DNA of 64,000 nt from the NCBI RefSeq assembly GCF_001455205.1, contig NZ_CP013341.1:2108001-2172000 (forward strand). The letters run 5' to 3'. Below the pieces are notes generated by a model. That model was not told where the DNA came from and did no database searches. It worked only from the letters and a program-made list of their open reading frames with translations. This DNA is from Nitrosomonas ureae. Lineage in GTDB: Bacteria; Pseudomonadota; Gammaproteobacteria; Burkholderiales; Nitrosomonadaceae. Position numbers and translations under genes: made by a program. Positions 63,977-64,000 of the stretch are shown piece after piece. Position 1 is the stretch's first letter. Every line of letters starts with the position of its first letter.

Positions 63977-64000
63977 ACGAACAAACAGGAATGATTATGG

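Noticed and set aside
1..64000. tRNA or rRNA genes
   Set aside because: Intergenic stretches were read for cloverleaf-type sequences and none was convincing.

Overview
The window reads as a mesophilic, moderately AT-rich betaproteobacterial chromosome, most likely a Nitrosomonas-type ammonia oxidiser (Nitrosomonadales). Support for this is the block ilvB-ilvN-ilvC-psd-pssA-leuA, the neighbours hfq-hflX, divergent proS/rppH, an APS-type CysH, a PEP-CTERM surface protein and protein sequences of that flavour. No amo or hao gene is present, so the genus is inference. No tRNA, rRNA, CRISPR array or intact transposase was found.

Layout. 1-2.7 kb: the 3' end of a SulP anion transporter, then two accessory genes of different base composition. 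3.3-11.8 kb: a complete TonB energising cluster (DUF3450, long ExbB, ExbB, ExbD, TonB, TPR protein) and a large TonB-dependent receptor, preceded by a PhoB-box-like site. 12-12.9 kb: a PEP-CTERM protein. 13-24.4 kb: the most unusual part, three FG-GAP/RTX secreted-protein genes in tandem. Every beta-propeller unit has exactly seven FG-GAP repeats; the first gene holds three such propellers. Each gene is preceded by a near-identical 138-bp element. This block lies between a decayed copy of the 5' end of a BASS transporter gene and the intact gene.

25.6-33.6 kb: a phosphate-acquisition region with a secreted beta-helix protein, a PhoX-like phosphatase, a small membrane protein and pstSCAB. Good PhoB boxes precede the beta-helix gene and pstS. 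The similar site before the TonB cluster suggests that outer-membrane uptake, extracellular phosphoester cleavage and Pst import may form one phosphate-starvation response. 33.8-39.7 kb: greB, a retropepsin-like protein, a small secreted protein, cysH, proline iminopeptidase and a patatin phospholipase. 39.7-44.1 kb: a likely operon of TerC, a universal stress protein, a metallo-beta-lactamase-fold phosphodiesterase-like protein and a GAF-PilB/GspE ATPase. It is followed by pilA on the other strand with a strong sigma-54 promoter.

45-64 kb: housekeeping genes. These are glnE, a nitrilase-family amidase, tldD, the branched-chain amino acid and phospholipid genes, a thioredoxin-like protein, a lytic transglycosylase, proS, rppH, a di-haem peroxidase, hfq and hflX. 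The leader before leuA has the layout of a classical attenuator: a 30-codon peptide with a leucine run, a terminator hairpin and a competing antiterminator pairing.
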